Shown here: one piece after another, positions 46,025-55,331 of the stretch
How positions within the stretch are numbered: the first letter of the stretch is position 1
Layout: each line of letters begins with the position of its first letter
Source of the DNA: Bacteroidales bacterium
Lineage (GTDB): Bacteria > Bacteroidota > Bacteroidia > Bacteroidales > JAADGE01
NCBI GenBank assembly: GCA_021648725.1
Contig: JAKISF010000011.1
Coordinates: 1 to 64,000 of the forward strand
Reading direction: 5' to 3'
Length of the DNA stretch: 64,000 bases
Made by a program: the position numbers and the translations under genes
The notes under the pieces: model-generated
Told to the model about the DNA's origin: nothing
Seen by the model: only the letters and a program-made list of their open reading frames with translations
The model's database searches: none

Positions 46025-47251
46025 TTATCTCACTTTTAATGTTAAAATTGTTATAATAGCTAATAAAATTCCTACAATCCAAAATCTTGATACTATTTTA
46101 GATTCGGGAATCCCTTTTTTTTGAAAATGATGATGCAGCGGAGCCATTAAAAATATTCTTCTTCCTGTGCCTGTTTTTTTTCTTGTATATTTAAACCATG
46201 CAACTTGTAGCATTACTGATAAGTTTTCCATTAAAAATATTCCCGCCAATAATGGAATAAGAAACTCTTTTCTTACAATTATTGCAAAAACGGCAATAAT
46301 TCCGCCGAGGGTTAAGCTTCCGGTATCGCCCATAAATACTTGTGCCGGATATGAATTATACCATAAAAACCCGATGGTTGCTCCCATAAATGCACTTGCA
46401 AAAATAACTAATTCGCCTATGTGCGGTATGTACATTATATTTAGGTAGTCGGCAAAAATTAGGTTACCCGAAACATAAGCAAAAATGGCGAGTGTTGCTC
46501 CGATGATTGATGATGTTCCGGTTGCGAGGCCGTCCAAACCGTCGGTCATATTTGCCCCGTTAGAAACTGCGGTTATGATAATAATTACCGTCAAAACGAA
46601 AACAATCCAGGCAGCATCTTTTTTATGTTCTCCCATAAACCAAACAAGGGATTCGTAATTAAATTCGTTGTTTTTTAAGAACGGAATTGTTGTTTTTAAC
46701 GGCTTATCTCCGTTAGTCGGGTATTCAAGATCTGTTGAGATATTTGTTTCGTAAAGTATTGATGCTTCGGGGTTTTCTCTAATTTGAATATCATCGCTGA
46801 AATAAAATGTCAGTCCGACAATCAGCCCTAATCCTACCTGTCCGATGATTTTATATTTTCCGGCTAAACCGGCTTTGTTTTTCTTAAATGTTTTTATATA
46901 GTCGTCAATAAACCCGATTATTCCGAGCCAAACGGTTGTTATGAGCATTAATGTAATGTAAATATTTCCGATTTCGGCAAAAAGTAATACAGGAATAAGA
47001 ATTGCAGCAATAATAATGAGACCGCCCATTGTCGGAGTTCCTTTTTTTGCATATTGACCTTCTAAACCGAGATCTCTGACAACTTCGCCCACTTGTTTTT
47101 TTTGTAATAATCGGATAATTCTTTTTCCGAAAATCATGGAAACAACAAGAGAACTTACTGCAGCCAGTGCAGCTCTGAAAGATAAATAATGAAATAAACC
47201 TGCTCCGGCAATGTCCATTTTGTCTAAATATTCGAATAGGTAGTAAAACAT
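46025..47251 (-). CDS. mraY: Phospho-N-acetylmuramoyl-pentapeptide transferase
   Basis: Transfers phospho-MurNAc-pentapeptide to undecaprenyl phosphate, giving lipid I. The 408-residue integral membrane enzyme has ten helices and the catalytic motifs GFIDDYIK and [12 protein letters not shown] plus LHHHFQKKG near the C-terminus. An inserted, mostly polar stretch (about 180-230) between helices is longer than in E. coli and common in Bacteroidota. ATG 47251 ([12 protein letters not shown]) is the conserved family start; ATG 47272 would add seven residues. Confidence 0.96.
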   Translation of the reverse strand: MFYYLFEYLDKMDIAGAGLFHYLSFRAALAAVSSLVVSMIFGKRIIRLLQKKQVGEVVRDLGLEGQYAKKGTPTMGGLIIIAAILIPVLLFAEIGNIYITLMLITTVWLGIIGFIDDYIKTFKKNKAGLAGKYKIIGQVGLGLIVGLTFYFSDDIQIRENPEASILYETNISTDLEYPTNGDKPLKTTIPFLKNNEFNYESLVWFMGEHKKDAAWIVFVLTVIIIITAVSNGANMTDGLDGLATGTSSIIGATLAIFAYVSGNLIFADYLNIMYIPHIGELVIFASAFMGATIGFLWYNSYPAQVFMGDTGSLTLGGIIAVFAIIVRKEFLIPLLAGIFLMENLSVMLQVAWFKYTRKKTGTGRRIFLMAPLHHHFQKKGIPESKIVSRFWIVGILLAIITILTLKVR

Positions 47252-47287
47252 ATTTTTTGTTTTGCGAAACATCCTGCAGGATTGTTT

Positions 47288-48742
47288 CTATTTTTTACTT
47301 TTTAAAAATTCTTCTGCTGTTTCTTTATCGTCAAAATGTATTTTTTTATCGTTAATTTCCTGATAATTTTCGTGTCCTTTTCCGGCAATCAAAATAATAT
47401 CTCCTTTTTTTGCCAGAATTATTGCTGTTTTAATTGCTTCTCTTCTTTCCGTAATTTTTAACACATCCATTTGGTTATCCTTCACACCTGTTGCCATATC
47501 TTCAATAATTCGCTCGGGGACTTCATTTCTCGGATTATCAGAAGTTAATATTAGTTTGTCGCTTCCGTTAAGTGCAGCTTTTGCCATTAAGGGGCGTTTT
47601 TCTTTATCTCTGTTTCCGCCGGCACCTACAACGGTTATTAATATTTGCCCGTTTTTTCTTAATTCATTAATGGTTTGAATTACATTTTGTAATGCATCCG
47701 GTGTGTGAGCATAATCTATAATTGCCGTTATATCGTTATTAATTACGATTTCAAACCTGCCTTCAACAGCTTTTAAGGTGCTCAGAGTTGTCAGAACTTC
47801 GCTTTTTTCTAAACCTAAAAGCAGGGCTGTTGCATAAACAGCTGTTAAATTGTATGCGTTGAAAGTTCCGGTTAACAAAGTCCAAACTTCTGTGTTGTCT
47901 GTTTCCAGAAGCATCCCGTCTATATGTTTTTCAATTACCTTTGTTTTAAAATCGGCAAAAGTTCGTAAAGCGTAAGTGTATTTTTCAGCTTTTGTGTTTT
48001 GTAAAATTATATTTCCGTTTTTATCGTCAATATTTGTAAGAGCAAAAGCATTTTCAGGCAGATTATCAAAAAACGTTTTTTTAACTTTAATGTATTCTTT
48101 AAATGTTTTGTGATAATCTAAATGATCATGTGTAATGTTTGTAAAAATTCCTCCGGCAAATGTTAATCCGCCTATTCTATTTTGATGAATTGCATGTGAA
48201 CTGACTTCGGTAAAACAATATTCACAATTTGCCGAAACCATTTCATTAAGTAATCTGTTAAAAGTTATTACATCGGGTGTTGTGTATCTTGTTTTAATTT
48301 CTTTTTCGTTAATGTAATCCTTTACGGTTGAAATCAAGCCGACCTTATAACCGGATTTTAAGAATAATTTATAGAGCAAAGTTGCTGTTGTTGTTTTTCC
48401 GTTAGTTCCTGTTACCCCTATAAGTTTAAGTTTTGCAGAAGGATTATTATAAAAGTTTGATGCTGCAATTCCTAAATTTTCGTTACTGTTTTTTACTTTA
48501 ATAACAGTAATAGTTTTGTCAATTTCTGTATCATGTTCGAGCATTATTGCAGAAGCCCCTGATTTAATTGCATTTTTAATAAAACTGTGTCCGTCGGCAT
48601 TAACGCCTTTTACGGCAACAAACAGATGTCCTTTTTTTGTTTTTCGAGAATCGAAACTTATGCCTGAAATTTTTGTGTTAACAGAACCGGAAATTAATTC
48701 GTGCTTAATGTTATTTATGATATGTTTTAATGTTTTTTGCAT
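47288..48742 (-). CDS. murE: UDP-MurNAc-tripeptide synthetase (meso-DAP adding)
   Basis: Adds the third amino acid of the stem peptide. The 484-residue Mur ligase shows the DSRKTKKGHLFVAVKG entry loop, ATP loop VTGTNGKTTTATLL and the DNPR motif (LTSDNPRNE), which selects meso-diaminopimelate rather than lysine. The C-terminus has GKGHENYQ, common to MurE. It starts three bases after the ftsI stop. Confidence 0.97.
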   Translation of the reverse strand: MQKTLKHIINNIKHELISGSVNTKISGISFDSRKTKKGHLFVAVKGVNADGHSFIKNAIKSGASAIMLEHDTEIDKTITVIKVKNSNENLGIAASNFYNNPSAKLKLIGVTGTNGKTTTATLLYKLFLKSGYKVGLISTVKDYINEKEIKTRYTTPDVITFNRLLNEMVSANCEYCFTEVSSHAIHQNRIGGLTFAGGIFTNITHDHLDYHKTFKEYIKVKKTFFDNLPENAFALTNIDDKNGNIILQNTKAEKYTYALRTFADFKTKVIEKHIDGMLLETDNTEVWTLLTGTFNAYNLTAVYATALLLGLEKSEVLTTLSTLKAVEGRFEIVINNDITAIIDYAHTPDALQNVIQTINELRKNGQILITVVGAGGNRDKEKRPLMAKAALNGSDKLILTSDNPRNEVPERIIEDMATGVKDNQMDVLKITERREAIKTAIILAKKGDIILIAGKGHENYQEINDKKIHFDDKETAEEFLKSKK

Positions 48743-48745
48743 TAA

Positions 48746-50878
48746 TTATTTTAGTTCTAATTTTATTTTTGTTCCTTTTTTAATTTCTGTTCCGGCAGCA
48801 ATTGATTGATAAATGACAAAACCTCTGCCTGAAATACAGGGATTCATACCCATAGTTTCTAAAATATAAACTGCATCTTTTGCTCCCATATATTGTAAGT
48901 TCGGCATTTTATCATTTTCAAAAGTTCTGTTTTTAAATATGATTATATCTTTTTGCGCCTCTGTTGTAACCCATTTTGAACTATTCTCATTTTTAACAGG
49001 AAATGAAACCGAAGCCAAAACACGTTTTAAATCATCACTGTTTCCGTTTTTTGAATACGGAGTTTTGTTTGAACCGGATAAATCTTCTTTCGGCGGATTA
49101 ATATCTCTGTCTTTTGAAAATATTTTGTCTGCAATTTTTTTAAAAACAGGAGCTGCTGCTAATGCACCGTAGTAATCTGTTTGCGGTCTGTTGATTACGA
49201 CAATCATTGAATATTTAGGATTATCGGAAGGAAAATAGCCGGCAAATGATGCTCTGTATTTTTCGTTGTGTGTTCCGGTTTTTGAATCGTAATATTCTGT
49301 TGTTCCGGTTTTTCCGGAGATTTTGTATTCTTTTGTATTAATTAACCTTGCCGTGCCGACTTCAACAACATCTCTTAATATTTTTTGAGCTTTAAGGATT
49401 GTTGATTTTGAACAAATTAAAGGATTTAGTTCAACCGGTTTAAATTCTTTAACAGGCATTCCGTCTTTTTCAATTCTTTTAACTATTTGAGGTTTAACCA
49501 TTATGCCGTTATTTGCAACTGCATTATAAAAGGTTAATAATTGTAAAGGTGAAATTTTAACTTCGTAACCGTGAGCTATCATTCCGGGAGTTGATGCTGC
49601 CCATGCAGGATGTTCGGGAGTTTTAATAAAGGGTTTATTTTCCCCGTAAATATCTACCCCGGAAATGTCACCTATTCCGATTGCATTCAGTTGTTTTAAA
49701 AATCTTTCAATTCGACCTTTCTTCACATAATTATCATCAATTATTTTTAACATTCCTACATTGGAAGATTTAGCAAAGACTTGCCATACCGGAATTTTTC
49801 CGTAACCGTGACCGCCGGAATCATCTACGGGAACACCGTGATACATGATATGCCCGTTTCCCGTATCAATTATGTCTTCTAAATCAACGTAACCGTCTTC
49901 TAAAGCTGCCATTAATACCGGTAACTTGAAAGTTGATCCGGGAGCAAGATTTTCGCCGACTGCATAGTTTAGTTCTTCTGTAAAAGTGTTATTGTTATAC
50001 CTTTTAATATTTGCTATAGCTTTAATATATCCTGTTTCAACCTCCATTACCACAACAGAACCGTAGTCTGCTTTTAGTTTTGATAATTGTGCTTTTAAGA
50101 TATTATCAACATAGTCTTGCAAATCAATATCAATTGCGGTAATTAAATCTAAACCGTTTTCTGTTTTAAGAACTTCGCCTCCTTTAATGTTCATCCAATT
50201 TCCGGAAGCAATTTTTTTCATATAAGATTTGCCTGCTCGTCCTCCGAGTTCGCGGTTATATGTATATTCTAAGCCGGCTTTGCCTTGAATGAGTCCGGTT
50301 CCTTTATCTTCGCCCAAGAATCCGATTGTTCTTCTTAATAAATTGCCAAAAGGTCTTTTTCTGTACGTTCTTTTTTTACTTATGAAACCGCCTTTATTGC
50401 TGCTTAATCTGAAAAGAGGGAATTTTTTGATTTCAGAAAACTCATCGAATGTTAGGTTTGTTGCAATCTTCAGATACTGAACAGAATCTTTTCTTGCTTT
50501 AATAAGTTTTCTTTTATATTCCTCTTTCGATTTATCTTTTAAAAAGTCGGATAAACGAAATGACAAAGAATCAATGTTTTCGTTAAACCTTTTATCCGTC
50601 AAACCCCCTGCTCTTGTATCCATGTGAATGTCAAAAAAACTGACAGAGGTTGCCAGCAGTTTTCTGTTTGCGTCATATATATTTCCTCTGTTGGGTTTGC
50701 TTTCTCTTAAATCAACAGCAAATGAGTTTATTTTATTTTCCCATTGATCTTTTTCAACAATCATTACTTGAACCATCTTAACAATCAGGTATATTGCAAA
50801 TATTATCAATGCAATATAGACAACGGCTGTTCGTGTTATTATTTGCTCCCTGATATTTAGGTTGTTATCTGCGGACAT
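48746..50878 (-). CDS. ftsI: FtsI/PBP3-like transpeptidase with one PASTA domain
   Basis: Class B penicillin-binding protein that crosslinks septal peptidoglycan. The 710-residue protein has one membrane helix (16-36), a pedestal domain (about 55-235) and a transpeptidase domain with S315-TFK, SSN (371-373) and KTGT (523-526). A single C-terminal PASTA domain (about 657-710) follows, as in SpoVD/PBP2x-type proteins and usual in Bacteroidota FtsI. It forms the polymerase pair with FtsW of the same operon. Confidence 0.95.
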   Translation of the reverse strand: MSADNNLNIREQIITRTAVVYIALIIFAIYLIVKMVQVMIVEKDQWENKINSFAVDLRESKPNRGNIYDANRKLLATSVSFFDIHMDTRAGGLTDKRFNENIDSLSFRLSDFLKDKSKEEYKRKLIKARKDSVQYLKIATNLTFDEFSEIKKFPLFRLSSNKGGFISKKRTYRKRPFGNLLRRTIGFLGEDKGTGLIQGKAGLEYTYNRELGGRAGKSYMKKIASGNWMNIKGGEVLKTENGLDLITAIDIDLQDYVDNILKAQLSKLKADYGSVVVMEVETGYIKAIANIKRYNNNTFTEELNYAVGENLAPGSTFKLPVLMAALEDGYVDLEDIIDTGNGHIMYHGVPVDDSGGHGYGKIPVWQVFAKSSNVGMLKIIDDNYVKKGRIERFLKQLNAIGIGDISGVDIYGENKPFIKTPEHPAWAASTPGMIAHGYEVKISPLQLLTFYNAVANNGIMVKPQIVKRIEKDGMPVKEFKPVELNPLICSKSTILKAQKILRDVVEVGTARLINTKEYKISGKTGTTEYYDSKTGTHNEKYRASFAGYFPSDNPKYSMIVVINRPQTDYYGALAAAPVFKKIADKIFSKDRDINPPKEDLSGSNKTPYSKNGNSDDLKRVLASVSFPVKNENSSKWVTTEAQKDIIIFKNRTFENDKMPNLQYMGAKDAVYILETMGMNPCISGRGFVIYQSIAAGTEIKKGTKIKLELK

Positions 50879-50889
50879 GTATAAAGTTG

Positions 50890-51222
50890 TTAATTCAGCT
50901 TTTCAATTATTATTTGTTTCAACGGGGTTTCGGGAAGCTTAAGACCTAATTTAATTATTGTACTGTCTTGTGCTACCTTTCTCTCTGTTCCGAGAATCAT
51001 TAATTTTGTTTCAATTTTTGTGTGTTTTGAATGTAATATTTCCACATCATTTTTTAATGTTCTTTTTTTGATTACAAGTTCTTCGGTTCTGTATCTGTTG
51101 TAAATGAGAAAAATAATAAGGGTAACAACAAATAATATATAATACATATTTGCCGGTTTTATTTCTGAACCGAGCCACTTACCTGTTAAAATATTACGTA
51201 TTATTTTATTTGTATTTGCCAT
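50890..51222 (-). CDS. ftsL: FtsL-like division protein
   Basis: A 110-residue bitopic membrane protein: short cytoplasmic N-terminus, one membrane helix (about 24-44) and a periplasmic coiled coil (about 45-95). This is the architecture of FtsL, and it occupies the ftsL place between rsmH and ftsI. Sequence similarity in this family is low, so position and topology carry the call. The ATG directly abuts the rsmH stop (51223), giving coupled translation. Confidence 0.82.
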   Translation of the reverse strand: MANTNKIIRNILTGKWLGSEIKPANMYYILFVVTLIIFLIYNRYRTEELVIKKRTLKNDVEILHSKHTKIETKLMILGTERKVAQDSTIIKLGLKLPETPLKQIIIEKLN

Positions 51223-52146
51223 TTATATTTTTTCTGCTATTCTGAGCTTGGCACTTCTTGCTCTGTTATTTTGTTTAATCTCGTTTTCATCGGGCATTAT
51301 TACTTTCTTTGATATTTCTTTGAATTCTTTATGCTGTTTTCCATATATGTCTGTGATTCGGTTGCCTTCAAAATTGTTAAATTTCAGAAAGTTTTTAACA
51401 ATTCTGTCTTCTAATGAGTGATAACTAATAATTACGAGTCGCCCTCCTTTTTTTATTATTTCAGGGCACTGCAACAGTAATTTTTTTAGAACATCAAGTT
51501 CTTTGTTCGTTTCTATTCTTAATGCCTGATATACTTTTGCAGTGATTTTAAATTCTTTATTCGTTTTTATTGCATTGTTAATAATTTGGTTTAGCTGTTC
51601 TAAGTTTGTTATTCTTGATTTTTCTCTGAAACTAATAATTTCTGCTGCTAATTTCCGAGAACTTTTTAGTTCTCCGTAATTTTTGAAAAGCAGAGAAAGT
51701 TTTTCTTCACTATAATTGTTTAATATGTCGAGCGATGAATGTTTTGCTTTTGTATTCATTCTCATATCCGGAATGCCCCCTAACCTGAAAGCAAAGCCTC
51801 TTTCTTTATTGTTAAATTGATGAGAAGAAACTCCTAAGTCTGCCAAAATTCCGTCGACTTTATCATATCCTGCATATTTAATAAAGTTTGACAGGTATTT
51901 AAAGTTTCCTCGAAAAAAAATAAATTTGTTTTTTAATGAGTTGTCTGATAATATTTTATCTGCATTTTTTATTGCATCTTCATCTTGATCAAGTGCTATT
52001 AACTTTCCTGTTGTTAATTCGGGTAATATTTTTTTTGTGTGTCCACCTCCTCCGAATGTAACATCAACATAAACCCCGTCGGGCTTAATATTTAATCCTT
52101 TTACCGAATCATTTAATAATACAGGAATATGATATTGATTTGACAT
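51223..52146 (-). CDS. rsmH: 16S rRNA (cytosine-1402-N4)-methyltransferase
   Basis: Methylates the base N4 of C1402 in 16S rRNA, fine-tuning the ribosomal P site; formerly mraW. The 307-residue SAM enzyme shows YHIPVLLNDSVKGL, VDVTFGGGGHTKKIL (SAM loop), DGILADLGVSSHQFN and the C-terminal VIISYHSLEDRIVKNF and NNRARSAKLRIAEK. Standard second gene of the dcw operon, 28 bases after mraZ. Confidence 0.97.
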   Translation of the reverse strand: MSNQYHIPVLLNDSVKGLNIKPDGVYVDVTFGGGGHTKKILPELTTGKLIALDQDEDAIKNADKILSDNSLKNKFIFFRGNFKYLSNFIKYAGYDKVDGILADLGVSSHQFNNKERGFAFRLGGIPDMRMNTKAKHSSLDILNNYSEEKLSLLFKNYGELKSSRKLAAEIISFREKSRITNLEQLNQIINNAIKTNKEFKITAKVYQALRIETNKELDVLKKLLLQCPEIIKKGGRLVIISYHSLEDRIVKNFLKFNNFEGNRITDIYGKQHKEFKEISKKVIMPDENEIKQNNRARSAKLRIAEKI

Positions 52147-52174
52147 TTTTATTTATGATAAATCTGATGTAATG

Positions 52175-52636
52175 TTATAATTCCGGCAAATCACCTCCCA
52201 TTATTTCTTCTGCAAGATTTGCAAAATCATTTGCTTCCATGGCTACCTTTTCGTACTCTTCAATTGCCCAAAGTTCAATTTTTTGATTTTGAGCTAACAG
52301 TTTAATGTCTTTTTTTATGTTAATTTCTTCAAGCAATCTTGACGGAATTAATATTCGATTATTGGAATCAAGTTTTAGTTCTGCCGTTCCTCTATAAAAT
52401 TCTCTTAAAAATGCAGAGTGTTTTTTGTTATACGGGTTCGTTTTTTTATTAATTATTGATGTTTGCCTGTCCCATTCGTCACTTGTATAGATAATTAAAC
52501 ATTTATCATATATGTCTTTTTTAATTACAAATTTTTTCTCAGAACTTTCCGACATCTGCTTAATGTATGCAGACGGAAAATTAACTCTCCCTTTCGAGTC
52601 AATTTTTGCCGTAAAGTCACCTATGAAATTTGCCAT
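52175..52636 (-). CDS. mraZ: Transcriptional regulator MraZ
   Basis: DNA-binding regulator of the dcw operon, related to AbrB-fold proteins and forming rings. The 153-residue protein carries two MraZ repeats, each with the DxKGR/DxxxR loop: KIDSKGRVNFPSAY near the start and LDSNNRILIPSRLLEE near residue 95. ATG 52636 (MANFIGDFTAKID) is the family start; the open frame runs 16 codons further, through the promoter. Three MraZ boxes lie just upstream. Confidence 0.96.
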   Translation of the reverse strand: MANFIGDFTAKIDSKGRVNFPSAYIKQMSESSEKKFVIKKDIYDKCLIIYTSDEWDRQTSIINKKTNPYNKKHSAFLREFYRGTAELKLDSNNRILIPSRLLEEINIKKDIKLLAQNQKIELWAIEEYEKVAMEANDFANLAEEIMGGDLPEL

Positions 52637-52661
52637 TAATTTTTTTTTAAATCTTAAACTA

Positions 52662-52669
52662 CAAATATA
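52662..52669 (-). promoter_or_regulatory. -7 element of the dcw operon promoter
   Basis: TATATTTG on the minus strand matches TAnnTTTG exactly and ends 25 bases before the mraZ ATG. The -33 position falls within the MraZ boxes rather than on a TTTG, so MraZ binding would directly contest RNA polymerase. Confidence 0.6.
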
Positions 52670-52678
52670 ATACATTTT

Positions 52679-52704
52679 TACCACTTTATCCCACTTTGCC
52701 CCAC
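52679..52704 (-). promoter_or_regulatory. MraZ box: three GTGGGN-type repeats at 10-bp period
   Basis: On the minus strand the order is GTGGGG-caaa-GTGGGA-taaa-GTGGTA (52704 to 52679). Three direct repeats one helical turn apart are the known MraZ operator arrangement. The third copy deviates at two positions. They lie immediately upstream of the -7 box, consistent with autoregulation of the dcw operon. Confidence 0.85.
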
Positions 52705-52821
52705 AACAAACTAATCGTCAAGTTATTAACATAGTTAACATTTAATGTATATTGCTCTATGTTAGTAAATTATGTGTTTTATTAAAAGTGAGGTGTTTAA
52801 AAAAAAAATGATATAAAAAAA

Positions 52822-52852
52822 TTTGAGCTAAGAAAGTGATTATATATATTTG
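52822..52852 (+). promoter_or_regulatory. Promoter of the glycine-lipid gene pair
   Basis: TTTG (52822-52825), a 19-base spacer and TATATTTG (52845-52852) match the Bacteroidota consensus fully. Its position rules out the GTG at 52836 as the start of the next gene and supports ATG 52878. Confidence 0.75.
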
Positions 52853-52877
52853 TATTTTATTTCTTGAAAATTATTTT

Positions 52878-53732
52878 ATGAAGAATTCAGCACAAAATAA
52901 AGAAGAAAAAAAACTGATAGATATTGACAGAATAATTTCCGGGAAAAATCCTAAATTATATAAAAAGCTTCCCGAATTTATTATCAAATATATAAAAAGG
53001 ACAATACACCAAGATGTATTAAATAATTTTATTCAAAAAAATAACTTAAGCACAGGGAATGAGTTTCTTGAGAATTCATTTACAACTTTTAATGTTTATT
53101 CAAAAATAATTAATGAAAATAATCTTCCTGATAACAGTAATGTAATTTTTGTGGCCAACCATCCTATCGGTAGTTTTGACGGTCTTCATATTATAAATAT
53201 TCTTTTTAAAAAATACGGAAAAGTTAAGGCGGTTGTAAATGACATTCTTTTAAATGTTAAAAGTTTAAATGAGTTTTTTGTAGGCGTTAATAAACATGGT
53301 ATTACTCCTCGTGAGCAAATTGCCCTTTTAAATGATATTTTTAATTCTGATTATCCGTTTTTCTTTTTCCCGTCGGGCATGGTTTCGCGAAAGAATAAAG
53401 GGAAAATAACAGACGGAGATTGGAAAAAAACATTTGTTACAAGAGCAATTAAGCATAAAAGAGATGTAATACCGATATATATTGAAGGGAAATTAAGTAA
53501 TAAGTTTTACCGCTTTGCAAATATTCGAAAGTTTTTAGGAATAAAGGCGAATTTGGAAATGTTTTACTTAGTTGATGAATCAATTAAACAAAAAGGGAAT
53601 ACGTTGAAAATTACGATAGGAAAGCCGATAGCATATTCTAAATTTGATAAATCAAAAAGCCATTTTGAGTGGGCACAAGAAGTAAAAAAACACATTTATA
53701 AAATAGGCGAAGACATTGAACCGGAATTTTAA
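52878..53732 (+). CDS. glsA: Lysophospholipid-acyltransferase family protein, GlsA-like O-acyltransferase
   Basis: A 284-residue PlsC-type acyltransferase. The catalytic block FVANHPIGSFDGLH (His...Asp) is followed by a region around FFFPSGMVSRK and IPIYIEGKLSNKF. Paired with the GNAT acyltransferase gene next door, it matches the GlsB-GlsA arrangement that makes glycine lipids (N-acyl-acyloxy-glycine) in Bacteroides and the related flavolipin pathway. By that analogy it adds the second, ester-linked acyl chain. The substrate assignment is inference from context. Confidence 0.8.
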   Translation: MKNSAQNKEEKKLIDIDRIISGKNPKLYKKLPEFIIKYIKRTIHQDVLNNFIQKNNLSTGNEFLENSFTTFNVYSKIINENNLPDNSNVIFVANHPIGSFDGLHIINILFKKYGKVKAVVNDILLNVKSLNEFFVGVNKHGITPREQIALLNDIFNSDYPFFFFPSGMVSRKNKGKITDGDWKKTFVTRAIKHKRDVIPIYIEGKLSNKFYRFANIRKFLGIKANLEMFYLVDESIKQKGNTLKITIGKPIAYSKFDKSKSHFEWAQEVKKHIYKIGEDIEPEF

Positions 53733-53808
53733 CATATGAAAAATAAAACATTTTATTATTTTTTTGTTTAAATTTGTAAATTATAGAATTTTAAGATATC
53801 AAGAATTA

Positions 53809-54726
53809 ATGAAAGATATTATACCTGCTGTCGATAAAGATTTATTGATTTCCGAATTAACGGAAGATAAGTTTATGCGAAGAACAAATTTCGGAGATAA
53901 CGCTATTTATGTATGCACAGCACACGATTCGCCAAATGTTATGAAAGAAATAGGCAGATTAAGAGAGCATGCATTCAGGAGAGCAGGCGGAGGCTCAGGG
54001 AAAGATGCAGATATAGATGCTTATGATACCGCAGAAATACCTTATAAACAATTAATTGTTTGGGACGAAGAAGATAAAGAAATTACAGGCGGGTATCGAT
54101 TTATTGATCTCAGTAAAATTCCGGCTGAAAAGCACGAAGGTATGAAACTTGCAACACAGGGCTTGCTTAATTTTTCAGATAAATTTATAAAAGAATATAT
54201 GCCTTATACCATTGAGTTGGGGCGTTCTTTTGTACAACCTAATTTTCAATCGGGAAGTATAACCAGAAAAACTCTTTTTGCATTGGATAATCTTTGGGAC
54301 GGTTTAGGTGCTTTATTGAATAACAATCCGAAAATAAAATATTTCTTCGGTAAAGTTACAATGTACACACATTTTGAAAAATTTTCTCGTGATTTAATTT
54401 TATATTTCATGAATAAACATTTTAAAGACCCCGAGAAATTAGTTTCCCCTATTAATCCTTTGCCTTATCATCATAATGAAACTGAACTTGCAATGGTTTT
54501 TCCGAATGATGATTACGAGAAGAATAAAAAAATATTATCAAAAGAAGTTCGTGTGAGAGGCGAAAATGTACCGCCTTTAATAAACTCTTATATGAGTTTA
54601 TCCGGAACTATGAAATGTTTCGGAACTTCAATAAATACAAATTTCGGATATGTTGAAGAAACAGGTATTTTAATAACAGTTGATGATATTTATGAGAGCA
54701 AGAAAAAAAGGCATCTTGAATTTTGA
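53809..54726 (+). CDS. glsB: GNAT-family N-acyltransferase, GlsB/OlsB-like
   Basis: A 305-residue member of the hemolysin/OlsB-like GNAT acyltransferases. The block IGRLREHAFRRAGGGSGKDAD is conserved in the family (seen as LREHAFR and GGGSGKD), with TIELGRSFVQPNFQ and a conserved YMSLSGTMKCFGTSIN. In Bacteroides the homologue GlsB attaches a 3-hydroxy acyl chain to glycine, the first step of glycine lipids. ATG 53809 is preferred to the TTG 45 bases earlier. Its stop overlaps the open frame of the next gene. Confidence 0.82.
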   Translation: MKDIIPAVDKDLLISELTEDKFMRRTNFGDNAIYVCTAHDSPNVMKEIGRLREHAFRRAGGGSGKDADIDAYDTAEIPYKQLIVWDEEDKEITGGYRFIDLSKIPAEKHEGMKLATQGLLNFSDKFIKEYMPYTIELGRSFVQPNFQSGSITRKTLFALDNLWDGLGALLNNNPKIKYFFGKVTMYTHFEKFSRDLILYFMNKHFKDPEKLVSPINPLPYHHNETELAMVFPNDDYEKNKKILSKEVRVRGENVPPLINSYMSLSGTMKCFGTSINTNFGYVEETGILITVDDIYESKKKRHLEF

Positions 54727-54767
54727 CAGAACTAATTTCCCTAAATTGGGTTAATGCTTTAAAATGT

Positions 54768-55325
54768 ATGATGGTAAAAAAGAAAGCATATTTTCTGATT
54801 TTTTTCATTATATTAAATAACTTGTTTATTTTCTCACAAGAATATGACCCTTATACATACCAGAACATTAAAGAGGAATCGACTTTAAACGAAAAAATAT
54901 TCTTCGGAGGAGGTTTCGGTCTTCAATTCGGCACATCAATTGTTTTAAAGCTGACACCGGAGGCGGGATACAGAATATTGCCGAATGTTGAAACAGGTAT
55001 AGGCGGTTACTACTTATATGCGAAAAATTATTCTTATAATTTATCTGATAATGTTTACGGCGGAAAAGTTTTTTCCAGACTTTTTATTTATAATGACATC
55101 TTTTTACAAAGTGAATATGAAATGTTAAATATTGCTGATTATGATATCAGCACCTATTATTATACGGGTGAGCGGATTTTTATTCCCGGTTTTTTGGGCG
55201 GTATAGGCTATCGCCAAAAAATAGGTAAACGCACTGCATTTTTGTCAAGTATATTTTATAATTTTTCAATAAATGAGAAAACACCTTACCGAAACCCTGT
55301 AATAAGATTTACAATGATTTTTTAA
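54768..55325 (+). CDS. Small outer-membrane beta-barrel-like protein
   Basis: A 185-residue exported protein with a signal peptide (about 1-20, ending FSQ). The mature part is beta-rich with alternating aromatic residues and glycines (FFGGGFGLQFGTSIVLKLTPEAGYR as FGGGFGLQFGTS and LTPEAGYRI; ending VIRFTMIF), typical of small eight-strand barrels ending in Phe. It starts 42 bases after glsB and is probably cotranscribed. Function is unknown; an envelope link with glycine lipids is only suggested by position. Confidence 0.7.
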   Translation: MMVKKKAYFLIFFIILNNLFIFSQEYDPYTYQNIKEESTLNEKIFFGGGFGLQFGTSIVLKLTPEAGYRILPNVETGIGGYYLYAKNYSYNLSDNVYGGKVFSRLFIYNDIFLQSEYEMLNIADYDISTYYYTGERIFIPGFLGGIGYRQKIGKRTAFLSSIFYNFSINEKTPYRNPVIRFTMIF

Positions 55326-55331
55326 ACAAAA

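Noticed and set aside
37244-52636. Novelty in the dcw operon
   Set aside because: Gene order and content are standard for Bacteroidota; only the operator arrangement was kept as a finding.
52836-52877. GTG start for glsA
   Set aside because: A full promoter with its -7 box at 52845-52852 overlaps it; ATG 52878 fits.
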